The position numbers and the translations under genes are program-made. A DNA stretch of 64,000 nt, from the NCBI RefSeq assembly GCF_021869535.1, contig NW_026262712.1, positions 48,032,884 to 48,096,883 of the forward strand, given 5' to 3'. This document shows, piece after piece, positions 54,210 to 64,000 of this stretch. Within the stretch, counting starts at the first letter, position 1. The number at the start of each line of letters is the position of its first letter. This stretch comes from Mytilus californianus (taxonomy: Eukaryota; Mollusca; Bivalvia; Mytilida; Mytilidae). A model generated the notes under the pieces. The model was not told the origin of the DNA and ran no database searches. It saw nothing but the letters and a program-made list of their open reading frames with translations.

Positions 54210-54430
54210 TATAAAGTGCCTAGAAAATCAACCTAACGATGTAAGAGTAGATCTGTTTCTTTACTTCCTCCCCGAGCGGGGCTGGAACCTGTACTTTTTA
54301 TTTCTAACTTCTACGACAACACCGCCTAGAAGTTAGAAATACAAAGTACAGGTTCCAGCCCCGCTCGGGGAGGAAGTAAAGAAACAGATCTACTCTAACA
54401 TCGTTAGGTTGATTTTCTAGGCACTTTATA
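54210..54430. mobile_element. 221-bp near-perfect palindrome
   Basis: Arms 54210-54313 and 54327-54430 are inverse complements with only two mismatches by eye (in 'gatgt(a/t)agagtag' and 'actttttattt/aaatacaaagt'), around a 13-base loop. The arms carry 'tcctccccgagcggggctgg', a GC-rich core unlike the surroundings. TA-rich flanks suggest a TA target. The likely nature is a very recent hairpin MITE. Confidence 0.85.
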
Positions 54431-54519
54431 CATATTTTAACGCCTGGTATTTCTTAATCATAAGAAATCCGATGGACAAGGTATAATTTGCAATTGTCAC
54501 TACACATAGGCAGACATAT

Positions 54520-54830
54520 ATATATACAAGTCTAAATTGAAAAAAACGTTCAAACCTATGATTGCGTTGGATAAAAACCGCAATTTTTATACGTGTGCAT
54601 GCAAAGCACATTTCTTGGTAGAGGGGTCTAAATACAGCACAAACAACATTTTCCAAAAGACCAAAAAGTGAAAAAGTATATTCTTACAAAACGCATTTGA
54701 CTAGCAGGTCGAACAACGGATTTTCTTAAACCCTGCTGACTGCCATGGCGATTGCCAAATAAACGGATCACAGATGTAACAAAATGGATCTTAATTTTAA
54801 TCTAATACCAAATAGAAAACAAAAAACTTG
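54520..54830 (+). repeat. 311-bp direct repeat, copy 1
   Basis: Nearly identical to 55055-55365 at a constant offset of 535: 'aaacctatgattgcgttgg', 'ggtagaggggtctaaataca' and 'ctgctgactgccatggcgat'. The minus-strand frames of 76 and 97 codons that overlap the two copies share sequence only because of the duplication. Confidence 0.85.
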
Positions 54831-54839
54831 CTGAAAAGA

Positions 54840-55054
54840 CGGTATACCGCAAACATGAGGTGCAAAAATTTGTACACCATATCCGGATTTCGACAATTAA
54901 TGTCTCTTCAGTGATATTAGGAATCGAAACGGTATTTGGAAGGCCATATAATTTATCTCAATTTGGGATTGACTCTTGAATTTTGAACAGTCGAAATAGG
55001 ATGAACGGATCATTTAAACCCGAAGGCAAATATAATACAAGCCCAAACGAAAAA
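54840..55054. repeat. Spacer between the direct repeats, mollusc-type repeat fragment
   Basis: 'gtacaccatatccggatttc' and 'aatgtctcttcagtgatatt' resemble the block at 58435-58490 ('gtacaccggacgcgcatttc', 'atcctcagtgacgctt'). Confidence 0.55.
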
Positions 55055-55365
55055 ATATAAACAAGTCTAAATTGAAAACAACGTTCAAACCTATGATTGC
55101 GTTGGTTAAAAACTGCAATTTTTATACGTGTGCATGCAAAACAAATTTCTTGGTAGAGGGGTCTAAATACAGCACAAACAACATTTTCCAAAAGACCAAA
55201 AAGTGAAAAAGTATATTTTAACAAAACGCATTTGAGTAGCAGGTCGAACAACGGATGTTCTTAAACCCTGCTGACTGCCATGGCGATTGACAAATAAACG
55301 GATCACAGATGTAACAAAATGGATCTTAATTTTAATCTAATACCAAATAGAAAACAAAAAACTTG
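55055..55365 (+). repeat. 311-bp direct repeat, copy 2
   Basis: Partner of 54520-54830. Ends abruptly at 'aaaaaacttg' in both. Confidence 0.85.
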
Positions 55366-55369
55366 TATA

Positions 55370-58080
55370 AATATATTTCATTAATTACAATCATACCTCA
55401 CCTCTCTTACTTTCACATTGATTGCAGAGGTTATTTGTCCTGCTGTATTGATGAAATAGAAAGTTTGTCATTGATCGCGGTACATATCTTTAATTATTAC
55501 AGCTATAGGTTGTTCACTTTTAAAGAAACTGCCCCCATTTAATTTTCTTCATCATATCTTCAGTTTTGTCAAATGATGATACCTACTTTGTTTTGATTAA
55601 GATTTTGTTTATGTTTTCGTTCCATGTTTGGTATTTGTTACTGATGTATTCACGGCGGTAGTAAATTAGTTTTGTTCAGAAGAATTCTTTGACTGGAATA
55701 TATTTGTCTTACCTTTTTCATAAATATAACCCTAATACAATGCAATTTTGAGCTGTTGTTACCTTTCTCTAATTTAGTTGATCTACTATGATATTGAGAC
55801 AAGGCACTAGCACTTAATACTCACTAATTCAATCAGTAACAAACGGTGGATTTTTTACTCTCACTTTTCTAAAAAATAACTTGCATGAACTTGAAAAACT
55901 CAAAATTGTAAACCTAGTGACATGGACAAAAGACCTGCATATGGTTTTGAATATAAAGGGTATATAGAATTGGACTTTTTCAGACGAACACAGGAACATA
56001 TATATATCCGCATCTGCAGACCAAAGAAATTCAAAAGATTGATTTACGAGCATTTAGCCAAAACTCAATACATTACGAACTTTATAAAACACCAACAAAC
56101 TGTTCAGAAACAACAGGGACACTCATATATAATTTGACAATATCATGGGTAAGGAGAACATTTGGAGAACTTTTTTCCACTGATAGCGCGAGAAGTATAT
56201 TTAACTACTTCACCACATAAAACCTTTGACATCCTTATATGGAAGCGTATATATATATATATATACATAAATTTATACCGGTACAATGGATAAGTCTGAG
56301 AATTGACTGAAAGTATGAAAATGGTGTACTTACTTTTTTGTTAGTCTTTTAAGAACTGTTTTGGTCTAAATTAACGTTCAGAGCAGAATTAATGTTTTGG
56401 CCGGCCTAGCTGAACAAGAGCTTCCAGCCCTTTCGGAGCACAGAGTTAGGCTTATCTCCTATTTTTTGTTGAGTTAATGTTGCTCATTCAAAAAGTTAAT
56501 AGTGGTATTTGGTTGGCTTTTTATAATACTTCTTATGGATCTTGATGAGATTTTTCGGTTTTTGATATTGAGTTTTACTCCTTCTTCTGTTATCTGTTTT
56601 TACTTTTTGTGAATATAATGACTTGTATTGTCTCGTCGTTTGAAAGGGATAGACATTTAAATAATAAGTGCTGACACCAAAAACATCTTAACTTAAGGCA
56701 TCTACTTATCACCTCTAATGGACCTGACATATACATTATGCAACGAAAAACAATTTTTGTTCAACAAACAGAGCTTTCCTATAGATCTTTTATACATTTT
56801 CGATTATTGAAGATACAAAAACGTTATGTTGAGAATTGAACAAAAATCTACGCCACGATTACAGCTTGCGTAGAAATAATATGAAAGCATGAACCTTTTT
56901 GAATACTCCGTTATCATAACCATGAAAGACATGAAATATTCATTAGTGTAAAACATTTCCGATATGGATTCTCAATTTGTTAGCTATACAATTTCTATTT
57001 AACACGTGAATTGTACTTACAATTCAGTTATAACCTTCCAATATCACATAAAACTATATAAGACAAATGCGAATTTCAAGAGTTTCATTGGCATTAGTCG
57101 TTTCTACATGGGACAAGCGGAAACAGTTATTTCATGAAAGGTTTTGTGCCTCTGCCTTTGATTATTTTTGTTTGATTTTAATTTCAATAAACATACAATC
57201 ATATTATTCCGTGAACTGCATTGTTTTTTTTTTTTAATAATAGTTGTAAACGTGTCATTTTCTTTGTTAATCAGCTTTTCCTTACTCTTGACCAGTATAA
57301 CAACAAGGACATATAATGTATTAAAGAAGTTGACAATTATGGTTTCAAGCTAGAAAATAGAAAATGTTCCGAATAAAATTTAAAAAAAAGATTTCAAGGA
57401 AGAAGAAGCACGTATTCCAGGCTAGATAAATATATACTGTCACGATATACGGAGGTCAGTACACAATTCATCTGCTGTTAACAATATTCAACGATTGTTA
57501 TATGTTTTGGCATTTCAAATATTTAGGCCTCTTGAACTACTGATGAGACATCATTTGTCAACATTCGCATCTGGTGAAATACAATGTGTACTGTTAATGT
57601 TATTAATTTACAAATTGTCTTCAGATTGAAATTGTTATTTTTTTTTTTTTTTTTTGCCCTTGACCAATTTCTAGACTAATACTTTATGTGTTCAACAAAA
57701 CGACAAGAGGACTTAAATCAAATTACCAGTCATGCGGAATGATTTATTCATCACTTAAAAGATGGAAAATTTTGCCGATGTTGTGAGGTAAACGCTTAAT
57801 GATGTGACTGACAGCCAAGTAATAGCTTTGATGTTAAGACTATGAAGGAACTATTTGTAAAAATGTTCGAAAAGAGAAAAATGTTAAAACAAACTAAAAC
57901 TTTGGTAACCCTTTCATTTAATTTCTTGAAATAATTTTCACCTAGATCTTAAATTTATTTTTAAAGAAGTAGTATTATCATGTCCTTATCTAAGTTTTGA
58001 TATATGCAATCACGTATATAAGTAAGACTATTTCATGAAAAGGACATTCCTAAGTTGGTCTCACTATCTAAATTGTTTCA
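55370..58080. other. Long stretch without supported gene
   Basis: AT-rich. Overlapping frames at 55829-56053 (minus) and 55922-56137 (plus) are mutually exclusive and lack good splice context. 57500-57640 ('catcatttgtcaacattcgc', 'gtgtactgttaatgttatta') looks like a decayed repeat end. A poly(T) run lies at 57638-57656. Confidence 0.4.
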
Positions 58081-58084
58081 GTAC

Positions 58085-58340
58085 ATTATGTAAACTTAGG
58101 AGTTGTGGTATGAATGAGACAACTATCAAAATAGTCAAAATATCATGGATTTAATCAATAATAGGTCACTGACCGCACTTAACAATATGCAAATCCAAAT
58201 CGTATAATCAGGATCTAAAGGGCCCGACATGACAAAATGTCAAACAATTCAACCGACAAAAAACAACAGCCTGATTTAAGGACAAAATTAAACTAAAAAC
58301 AGATATAACCACTGATTTGCAGGTTCCTGATTTTGATACT
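58085..58340 (+). repeat. 'gatgtggtatga' family, degraded copy
   Basis: 'gagttgtggtatgaatgaga', 'aaagggcccgacatgacaaa' and 'gcaggttcctgatttt'. Confidence 0.65.
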
Positions 58341-58404
58341 GTTATGACACATAAATAGGTAGTAAATGATTACGAAACTCTTAAAAAAAAAAATGTTCGT
58401 TTTT

Positions 58405-58535
58405 AAATAAACTCATCGTAGACCCCAGGCTTATAATTTGTACACCGGACGCGCATTTCGTCTGTAAATGAATCCTCAGTGACGCTTGAATCAAAAATTT
58501 TAAAAATCCCAAATAAAGTAAAAGTTGAAGAGCAT
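58405..58535. repeat. Short repeat, 'gtacaccggacgcgcatttc' family
   Basis: 'ttgtacaccggacgcgcatt', 'cctcagtgacgcttgaatca' and 'aagttgaagagcattgag'. Common in mussel sequence as I remember it; related to 54880-54930. Confidence 0.6.
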
Positions 58536-58859
58536 TGAGAACATTAACTTCCAATGGGCAATATTTCAAGATACATGTTGAGAATCACCTTGACCGGTAA
58601 AGACCGGTCAACTCATGTACAGATAATATGTCCGGGGTAGGGTAACATGTCTTCCTGCGGACTGTTCATTGTAAATTAACAAGATCAAAATGTGAATCAT
58701 TGCTTTGGTCTTTTACAACATGAAGAAAGAAGGGTCAAAATTAATAACATATTACTATGTTCCTGTCATAATATGCATGCAGTATTTGACACTGGACGTT
58801 GGGAACCATTTATTATCATAATTGAGTTCAGTTTTGTAGGTCAGAGATAACAAGTAAAA

Positions 58860-59040
58860 ACGTTAGACAAAAATACCAAACTCCATAGCAAATTCAGAAA
58901 GAGGAAGTTCATAAAACCTGACAAAATCAAATGCTCCCAAGCAACGGAACAACTGCCATATTCCTGACTTGGTATAGGCCTTTTTCCGAAGAAATTGGTG
59001 AGTAAAACCCGGTTTTTTAGGTAGCTTAACCGTCCACTGA
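58860..59040 (-). repeat. 'gacttggtataggcc' family, diverged
   Basis: 'gacaaaataccaaactcca'-type, 'caaatgctcccaagcaacgg' and 'catattcctgacttggtata' match 33270-33400. Confidence 0.6.
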
Positions 59041-59044
59041 TATA

Positions 59045-60300
59045 ACAGTTGTTTATAGTTCACATTGAGCTAACGTATCATAAGAGTTAGGTCACAACAT
59101 CATACTTAAAAGAAAAAGAACATATTTGTTAAACTGTCAGCTATAAACAAGAACATGTGCAGAATATTGACTTCAGCATCATTTGCAATATTTCGAAAAC
59201 ATGCTTGATAAAATCTGCTCTATATGAATATTATTTGAGTTGAATAAAACAATATATCAACTTTATGATATCATATGTGCGTTTTCTGATTATGACATTC
59301 TGCAATTTCATACATCATTATAGTACAATCAAATTTATTTAAATCAGTCGGGAAATAAACTTGATTATTACATTATTGATGTACAAATCTGTGGCTTCCA
59401 TATGAATAATTATTCAGTTAAATTTTGGAAAAAAAACATATAAATATATTGGCGACCTAAGGAAATTGGTTAATGTACTTGTTAAAACATAAGATGAACA
59501 AGTTTTATCGAACTTTATCTTAATAATTAAAAAGACATTTTCAAAAGAAAAATAATTATTGCGATATTAATAACAGTTTATAACATGTCAGGAATCATTA
59601 TATCAATATCTTAAACGGAATAAAATCAAGGTTTCCATTAAACAAAATCATTTTGAAATCAAAATTTGATTTACATGAAAGTCATACTTTTATTCGATTC
59701 TCCGTTGATTATTTTAGAAACTATTATACTAACATCTTCGGTTAAAGTTGACTTTAAATAATTTGATCGGTTTCTTTTCGGTCATACGAATCCTGAATTG
59801 TTTCAGTATTTATCTTCCCTGATTTTCAATCGTTTGGTTCGAGGATTCTGGTAAACATCCATAAAAGTGTAGGAGACGCACAGATTTTGTTAAGTTTCAG
59901 ATTATTATAAGGAGATGTGATATGTTTTGAAATAAGCCAATTATCACAAAATACCAACAGTAAAAGAAAGCACAAATTTCAACTTTTAAATTATTCATGT
60001 TGTCCCACACTTAAATATCCATCCGCTCACCTCCAAACTATTAAGTACACAAGCGTTTAAAGCAATCCGAAGAATGTACGAAATTTAAAACCATCGACAA
60101 GATATATGACTGTAAACATCATCAACGTAACAATAAGAACTTGATATCCAATTCCTAATTAGATTTTTACTTATACTTTCAAACTTCAAAAGCGAGTTGT
60201 TTCTAAGAAAGAATTAAGAAAATGTTTTAAAAACTTTGTGGTGAAAAATCATGCACTGAATGATCAAGCGGTAATGCGTAATCTCAAATATAAAATTACT
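59045..60300. other. Stretch without gene
   Basis: AT-rich; a trace of the 'ggagatgtgatatg' head at 59912-59960. Nothing else recognised. Confidence 0.4.
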
Positions 60301-60309
60301 CTCGGGATC

Positions 60310-60890
60310 CTGAACTACCCAGCAAACACATAACATTTTAAAAACATTTTTCGAATGTCATATAGATGTCTTTCCGAAATCATTGCAATAAAATACTTTG
60401 AACATCAAAAAAATGTTTATTTTATTGTTTTTGAAATGTTTTAATTCTTACATTTAGGTCAAATGTTTTAACAACATTAAAAAAATAGTATTTCCTAATA
60501 TCTTTTATTCACGTTCTCAAACATTGTTCTGAAATATCCCGTACATATTTCTATAATATAAAAAAAAAATATTTTCTTCAATTGGTATTTTGAATTGCTA
60601 AACCATTTAAAGTAAATATTTTCCAAATATCCCAAAAACATTCGGCTAAAAATTTATTGCAGAAAATATAGTTTTGCTATTTTACATAAAATGTTTTATA
60701 ACGTTTAATGAAAATGTTTTACATTTAACAACTGAAAGATATCGGTTAAATGTTTTCGATAAAATATTTTGACATACACTTTATTTAATATTGTTACTGA
60801 TATTTTATTCAACATTTTACGGATATGAAAATAACATTTATTAAAACGTTGTTCAATATCCCACACACAGCGTTTTATGGAATTTAGTTA
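60310..60890. repeat. Degenerate 'aacattttaaaaacattttt' repeat
   Basis: Starts 'acccagcaaacacataacat' and carries many irregular 'aatgtttta' and 'aacattt' words on both strands, ending 'tcaatatcccacacacagcg'. It looks like a decayed element made of short near-palindromic words. Confidence 0.45.
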
Positions 60891-61099
60891 GTTGTTTTTT
60901 TTTTCATTATAAGTTAAATAACACTAGACACACTACATCATCTTATTAAGCATGAAGTCAGCCGATTATATTTCTTCTAATATCAAAATTCAAAAGATTC
61001 AACTTTAAATTAAAAATAATGTATTTATAAACAATCGCTTTTCTTTAATGTTTATTTAATTCGTTCATGTATATTTAAGAAATGAAGAATTGAAAACTG

Positions 61100-61228
61100 T
61101 CGATTAAATGTAACTGCCCTCGTTTCGTAATGCATTACGGAAAACCGACCTTTTCCGGAATTGGTGCAGAAGACACAACCTGAATGTTTTGTTTTTCACA
61201 TGTGAATATCGGGAACCAGTTTGCGGAA
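61100..61228 (+). promoter_or_regulatory. Possible promoter and 5' UTR of the small candidate gene
   Basis: Slightly richer in CpG than its surroundings, with an ETS-type core in 'gaccttttccggaattggtg'. There is no TATA box. ETS sites near the start are usual for broadly expressed metazoan genes; use here is inference. Confidence 0.25.
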
Positions 61229-63816
61229 ATGCGAAGTTTAAAATTTGAAACACAAAGAATTATACCAAGAAGAGCGAAGAAAATTGTTTGTTACTCACTC
61301 GGTAAGAATGATTAAACTCCTAAGATGATACTTGTGCATTAAATGTGTGTTTCAATCATAATCGGAACCAATACATCTGTTTCAACAGTTCAGGCCGGAT
61401 CGATGATTTTGAAAAAAGAAGGGGGATCCGGCCCTGGCTAACATGGGTTTTTACAATTTGCCGGGTTTACTATCCATACGAACCCGTGATTTTTTCGGGG
61501 TTCGTGTGGATAGTAAAGCCGGAAAATTGTAACAAACCCCTGTGCCTGGCTGGCAGGCCAATGTTTGGAGTGATACTTGTAAAATAGTGAAGTCTAGGTA
61601 TTCATGTATTTATCTTATATGTACAATGTAGCTCTATAAGGGGGTTGGGGGCCCCTAAATCTGTCACTGTTCGAGGATCCACGTACACCAATAATGAATT
61701 TGTCCATGGCATTGATATAAATAAGTAGATGTGCCTTGTGTTTGATACACCTTATCCCGTGATCGTTGTACAATGTATGATGTCAGAAGTTCAAGCGGGA
61801 CAGATCCTCGGGTCAATAGGGACAGATTTCCACATAGCGATAAGGTGTATTGTCAATGTCAATGATGCAGCTATTTAAGAATTGATTCCTTCATGTCATG
61901 CTCTATGCTCATTTTAACATGGGTAGGCATTATATTTGTCGACATTTTACACTGAGCGTAAGCTGAAATATAAAAACAGGGTAAATATATGCTGTTTGAT
62001 AAAAACATATCATAAAAGTTTCATGTCAGCTGCTAAAATGTATATATTTTATCAGAATAACAATGAAAATGCAGAGAATATAAACAGTAAATTTGTGCGC
62101 ATGTGTAAAACATATTTTGTGCTAGTTAGAACACGGCTTTGTTTACAAAGCGTAACAAGGACGTCATATTAGAATCACCATTCACCAGAATTTAAATGAC
62201 TTGGATATGAGAAATTATAGCTCACTGTACATGTACAGCCTTTAACAATGAGAAAACACACTCTGTATAGTGCACTTTTAAAGGCCTTGACAAACAAAAT
62301 GTGTTCTCCAAGTTAATTGAAACAAACAAAAAATCCTAGTGGCCTAAATTTATATCAATACACATTATAAAAAGCAAAAAGCTATAATGACAGACATGTC
62401 ACATAAACAACAGCAACTGTTGCAAAAGGCAAGACTCAATAGACTGTTGAAGGGCAAAAAAAAAGTACAACATGAAACATTAACACTAAGCACAAGATAA
62501 ATAACTGATTTGTGTTTTCTATCATGTCTATGAAACCGAAACAAAAATGTAGTTATCTTTTTGTTTCAACATGAGCAGGCCCTTAGCTATAAGAAAAGCC
62601 ACAGAGGACTAGTTCAATAAGCAGGTTAACAATTTGGAAGTGGCACTGTTACTTTGGAATGTCCACAAGTTGACACAACCATTCAGGAGGAACATTTTTT
62701 TTTGAAGTACCCGGTAAGATTTCCATACAAGGTTACTGTCATTTCATATATATTCACATTCTAATTCAAATTTTTAGCATCAACAGTACAATAATACAGA
62801 AAAAGATATCTGGATTTTTAAACATGTTAATTAAATTATTTTTTTGTGACAATATAGAAAAAAGTTGTTCTTTTTTAATCATGCTTTCAACAGTGTGCTT
62901 TCATAAAAATGATAAACAACATCTTTGCTTTCCTTTGAAAATGCTTTAAAATATAAACATCTGATTTAATTACGTATGTGTGTTCCCCGAAAGTTTGAGT
63001 TTTATTAGCAACATCACGAAACACAATATGTAAATTTTTGAATAGTTATAATTTACCACTACCCCTAGTAGTGATTGTATGCCCTTAGATACAACTAACA
63101 AATATAAACTGTATCCAATGTCACCGTAAAGATTTTAATAATTAAAAAAGACAATACATGTAAGATATGAAATGAAGCAGGCTTTTACAGGCCCCTCATG
63201 ATAAAATGCCTCCCCTCCCCCCCCTCCCCCCCCCAAAAAAAACCCAAAACAAAACAAGAAAACAAAAAGCCTGATTTATATCAAAACAATACACCAAACA
63301 AATATGATAGACACCAATCAATGAGTATAAGAAAACAACAGGCTCTTGACTAAACACATCTGAAGTCCCAATTTTCTTTATATTTTTTTCTTTTTACAAA
63401 GTGAAGTTCAGCTTTAATGAATGGCAATTAAGCCTTTTATGGATTGAATGAAAAGGTTTTTATCTGTTCTGTACATTGTATATTTGATCCTGTTATATGC
63501 TATATACATGTATATATATTATTAAAAGGATAACATAAATGCCATATTAGAATTTGTCAATATCTTCATCATGATCATTGTTCAGTGTGAGACTACTTGT
63601 TATTTGTTTCAAACTTTTAGAGAGGGGGGGGGGGGGGGGGGGGCTGTGTGTTCTTCAAGGAATCTTGATTTGTTCACTAATAAAGGAATATTTTAGAAGT
63701 TTATATATAAATCATAAAATGTAAGATTAATAAATTGTTTTATTAATTTTTTTCAGAAGCATGGCACAAGAAAAAGATTTAAGACTCCACAAGACATTCC
63801 AAGTGATTCTGAATAA
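61229..63816 (+). CDS. Candidate small four-exon gene (84 residues), function unknown
   Basis: Model: 61229-61301, 61676-61724, 62641-62713 and 63757-63816, phases 1, 2 and 0, total 255 bases including TAA. Exon 1 starts at ATG and is basic (RIIPRRAKKIVCYS), with donor CTCG|GTAAGA. Exon 2 follows 'aatctgtcactgttcgag' and ends AATAA|GTAGAT. Exon 3 is protein-like (TVTLECPQVDTTIQEEHFF) with donor CCG|GTAAGA. Exon 4 follows 'ttaatttttttcag', encodes GTRKRFKTPQDIPSDSE and stops, with AATAAA at 63849. No signal peptide or domain is recognised. Exon 1, the exon 3 donor and exon 4 are the strong parts. The acceptor of exon 3 lacks a pyrimidine tract, and exon 2 overlaps a weak inverted repeat, so the middle may be wrong. 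Confidence 0.35.
61445..61539. repeat. 95-bp hairpin in intron 1 of the small candidate gene
   Basis: 'ggtttttacaatttgccggg' and 'ctatccatacgaacccgtg' pair with 'ggggttcgtgtggatagtaa' and 'gccggaaaattgtaacaaac' around a short loop; about 40-base arms with a few mismatches. Confidence 0.75.
62205..62480 (+). repeat. Strongly diverged 'gatgtggtatga' family copy
   Basis: Only 'acagcctttaacaatgagaa', 'aaaggccttgacaaacaaaa' and 'taaacaacagcaactg' follow the family order. Confidence 0.4.
63170..63360 (+). repeat. Diverged 'gatgtggtatga' family piece with C-run
   Basis: 'acaggcccctcatgataaaa', a C-rich run at 63208-63234, and 'aaacaacaggctcttgacta'. Confidence 0.5.
63624..63643. repeat. Poly(G) run
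   Basis: About 20 consecutive G after 'agagag'. Such runs are often miscounted by sequencing. Confidence 0.8.
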
Positions 63817-63848
63817 GACAATTGATGGACGTTTCAAATGTATTCTTA

Positions 63849-63854
63849 AATAAA
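63849..63854 (+). terminator. Poly(A) signal AATAAA
   Basis: 33 bases after the stop at 63816, followed by a GT-rich stretch ('gtgttttgctctttatctc'), as expected for a cleavage and polyadenylation site. Confidence 0.4.
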
Positions 63855-64000
63855 TCAAATTATTGATGCAAAATAGTGTTTTGCTCTTTATCTCTTAAGC
63901 CAATTATTGACTTTTGATATAATCCTACCAGAAGTGTAACGTTTTTGTTAAGATGGAGAACATGGAGAAGTTTTTTTGAAAAATCTGAATTTGTGACACA

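Noticed and set aside
54426..55251. Two homologous minus-strand proteins
   Set aside because: Similarity comes from the 311-base duplication; no start context, splice sites or domain support coding.
55829..56137. Opposite-strand overlapping open frames as exons
   Set aside because: Both strands read open; neither has a convincing acceptor-donor pair, so no choice can be justified.
61676..61860. MITE with 'aaatctgtc...cgaggatc' inverted ends
   Set aside because: An inverted similarity exists between about 61657-61680 and 61799-61832, but it needs gaps and has no clear target duplication; kept only as a caution on exon 2 of the small gene.
63624..63643. Poly(G) run as a G-quadruplex regulatory element
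   Set aside because: A homopolymer of uncertain length with no supporting context; may be a sequencing artefact.

Overview
The window looks like nuclear DNA of a bivalve, most likely a marine mussel (Mytilus or a relative). It is AT-rich, has no prokaryote-style operons or long open frames, and is full of short repeat families I recognise from mussel genomic sequence: the 'gatgtggtatgattgccaatgagacaac' family, the 'gacaacaacccgaccatagagc' retroelement tail, the 'taacgtccagtggcaaat' tail, the 'cactgggtcgatgcc' satellite and a tRNA-like SINE. The attribution rests on this repeat content and was not searched.

Layout. 1-5.2 kb: about four diverged tandem copies of a 1.2-1.5 kb unit. 5.2-9.4 kb: repeats, a degraded third copy of a segment found twice more downstream, and a first exon-like segment. 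6.7-24.2 kb: short exon-like segments on the + strand whose splice phases join, read as the inside of one gene of unknown identity with leucine-rich helical segments; its introns hold a retroelement 3' end, a SINE, minisatellites and MITE-like repeats. 24.6-26.4 kb: a satellite and a broken MULE-type transposase with inverted flanks. 28.6-31.4 kb: nested repeats. About 31.55-37.8 kb and 37.8-49.3 kb: two tandem copies of one ancestral segment, each struck by different insertions, so each acts as the empty-site control for the other. Copy 2 carries a 4.5 kb fold-back element (38306-42839) with long tandem-repeat arms and a 9-bp target-site duplication; copy 1 carries a smaller fold-back-like element (31662-32878). 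49.7-59 kb: repeats, an array with a nuclear-receptor-like half-site in each monomer, and a 221-bp near-perfect palindrome. 61.2-63.9 kb: a possible small four-exon gene with a plausible promoter, strong terminal splice sites and a poly(A) signal.

Functionally this is mostly intron or intergenic DNA shaped by transposition. The recognisable protein relics are a MULE transposase C-terminal part and two retroelement reverse-transcriptase C-terminal tails, all broken or truncated. The exon chains were found by eye and are hypotheses; transcript evidence would settle them. No intact autonomous mobile element, tRNA or rRNA gene, CRISPR array or virus was found.
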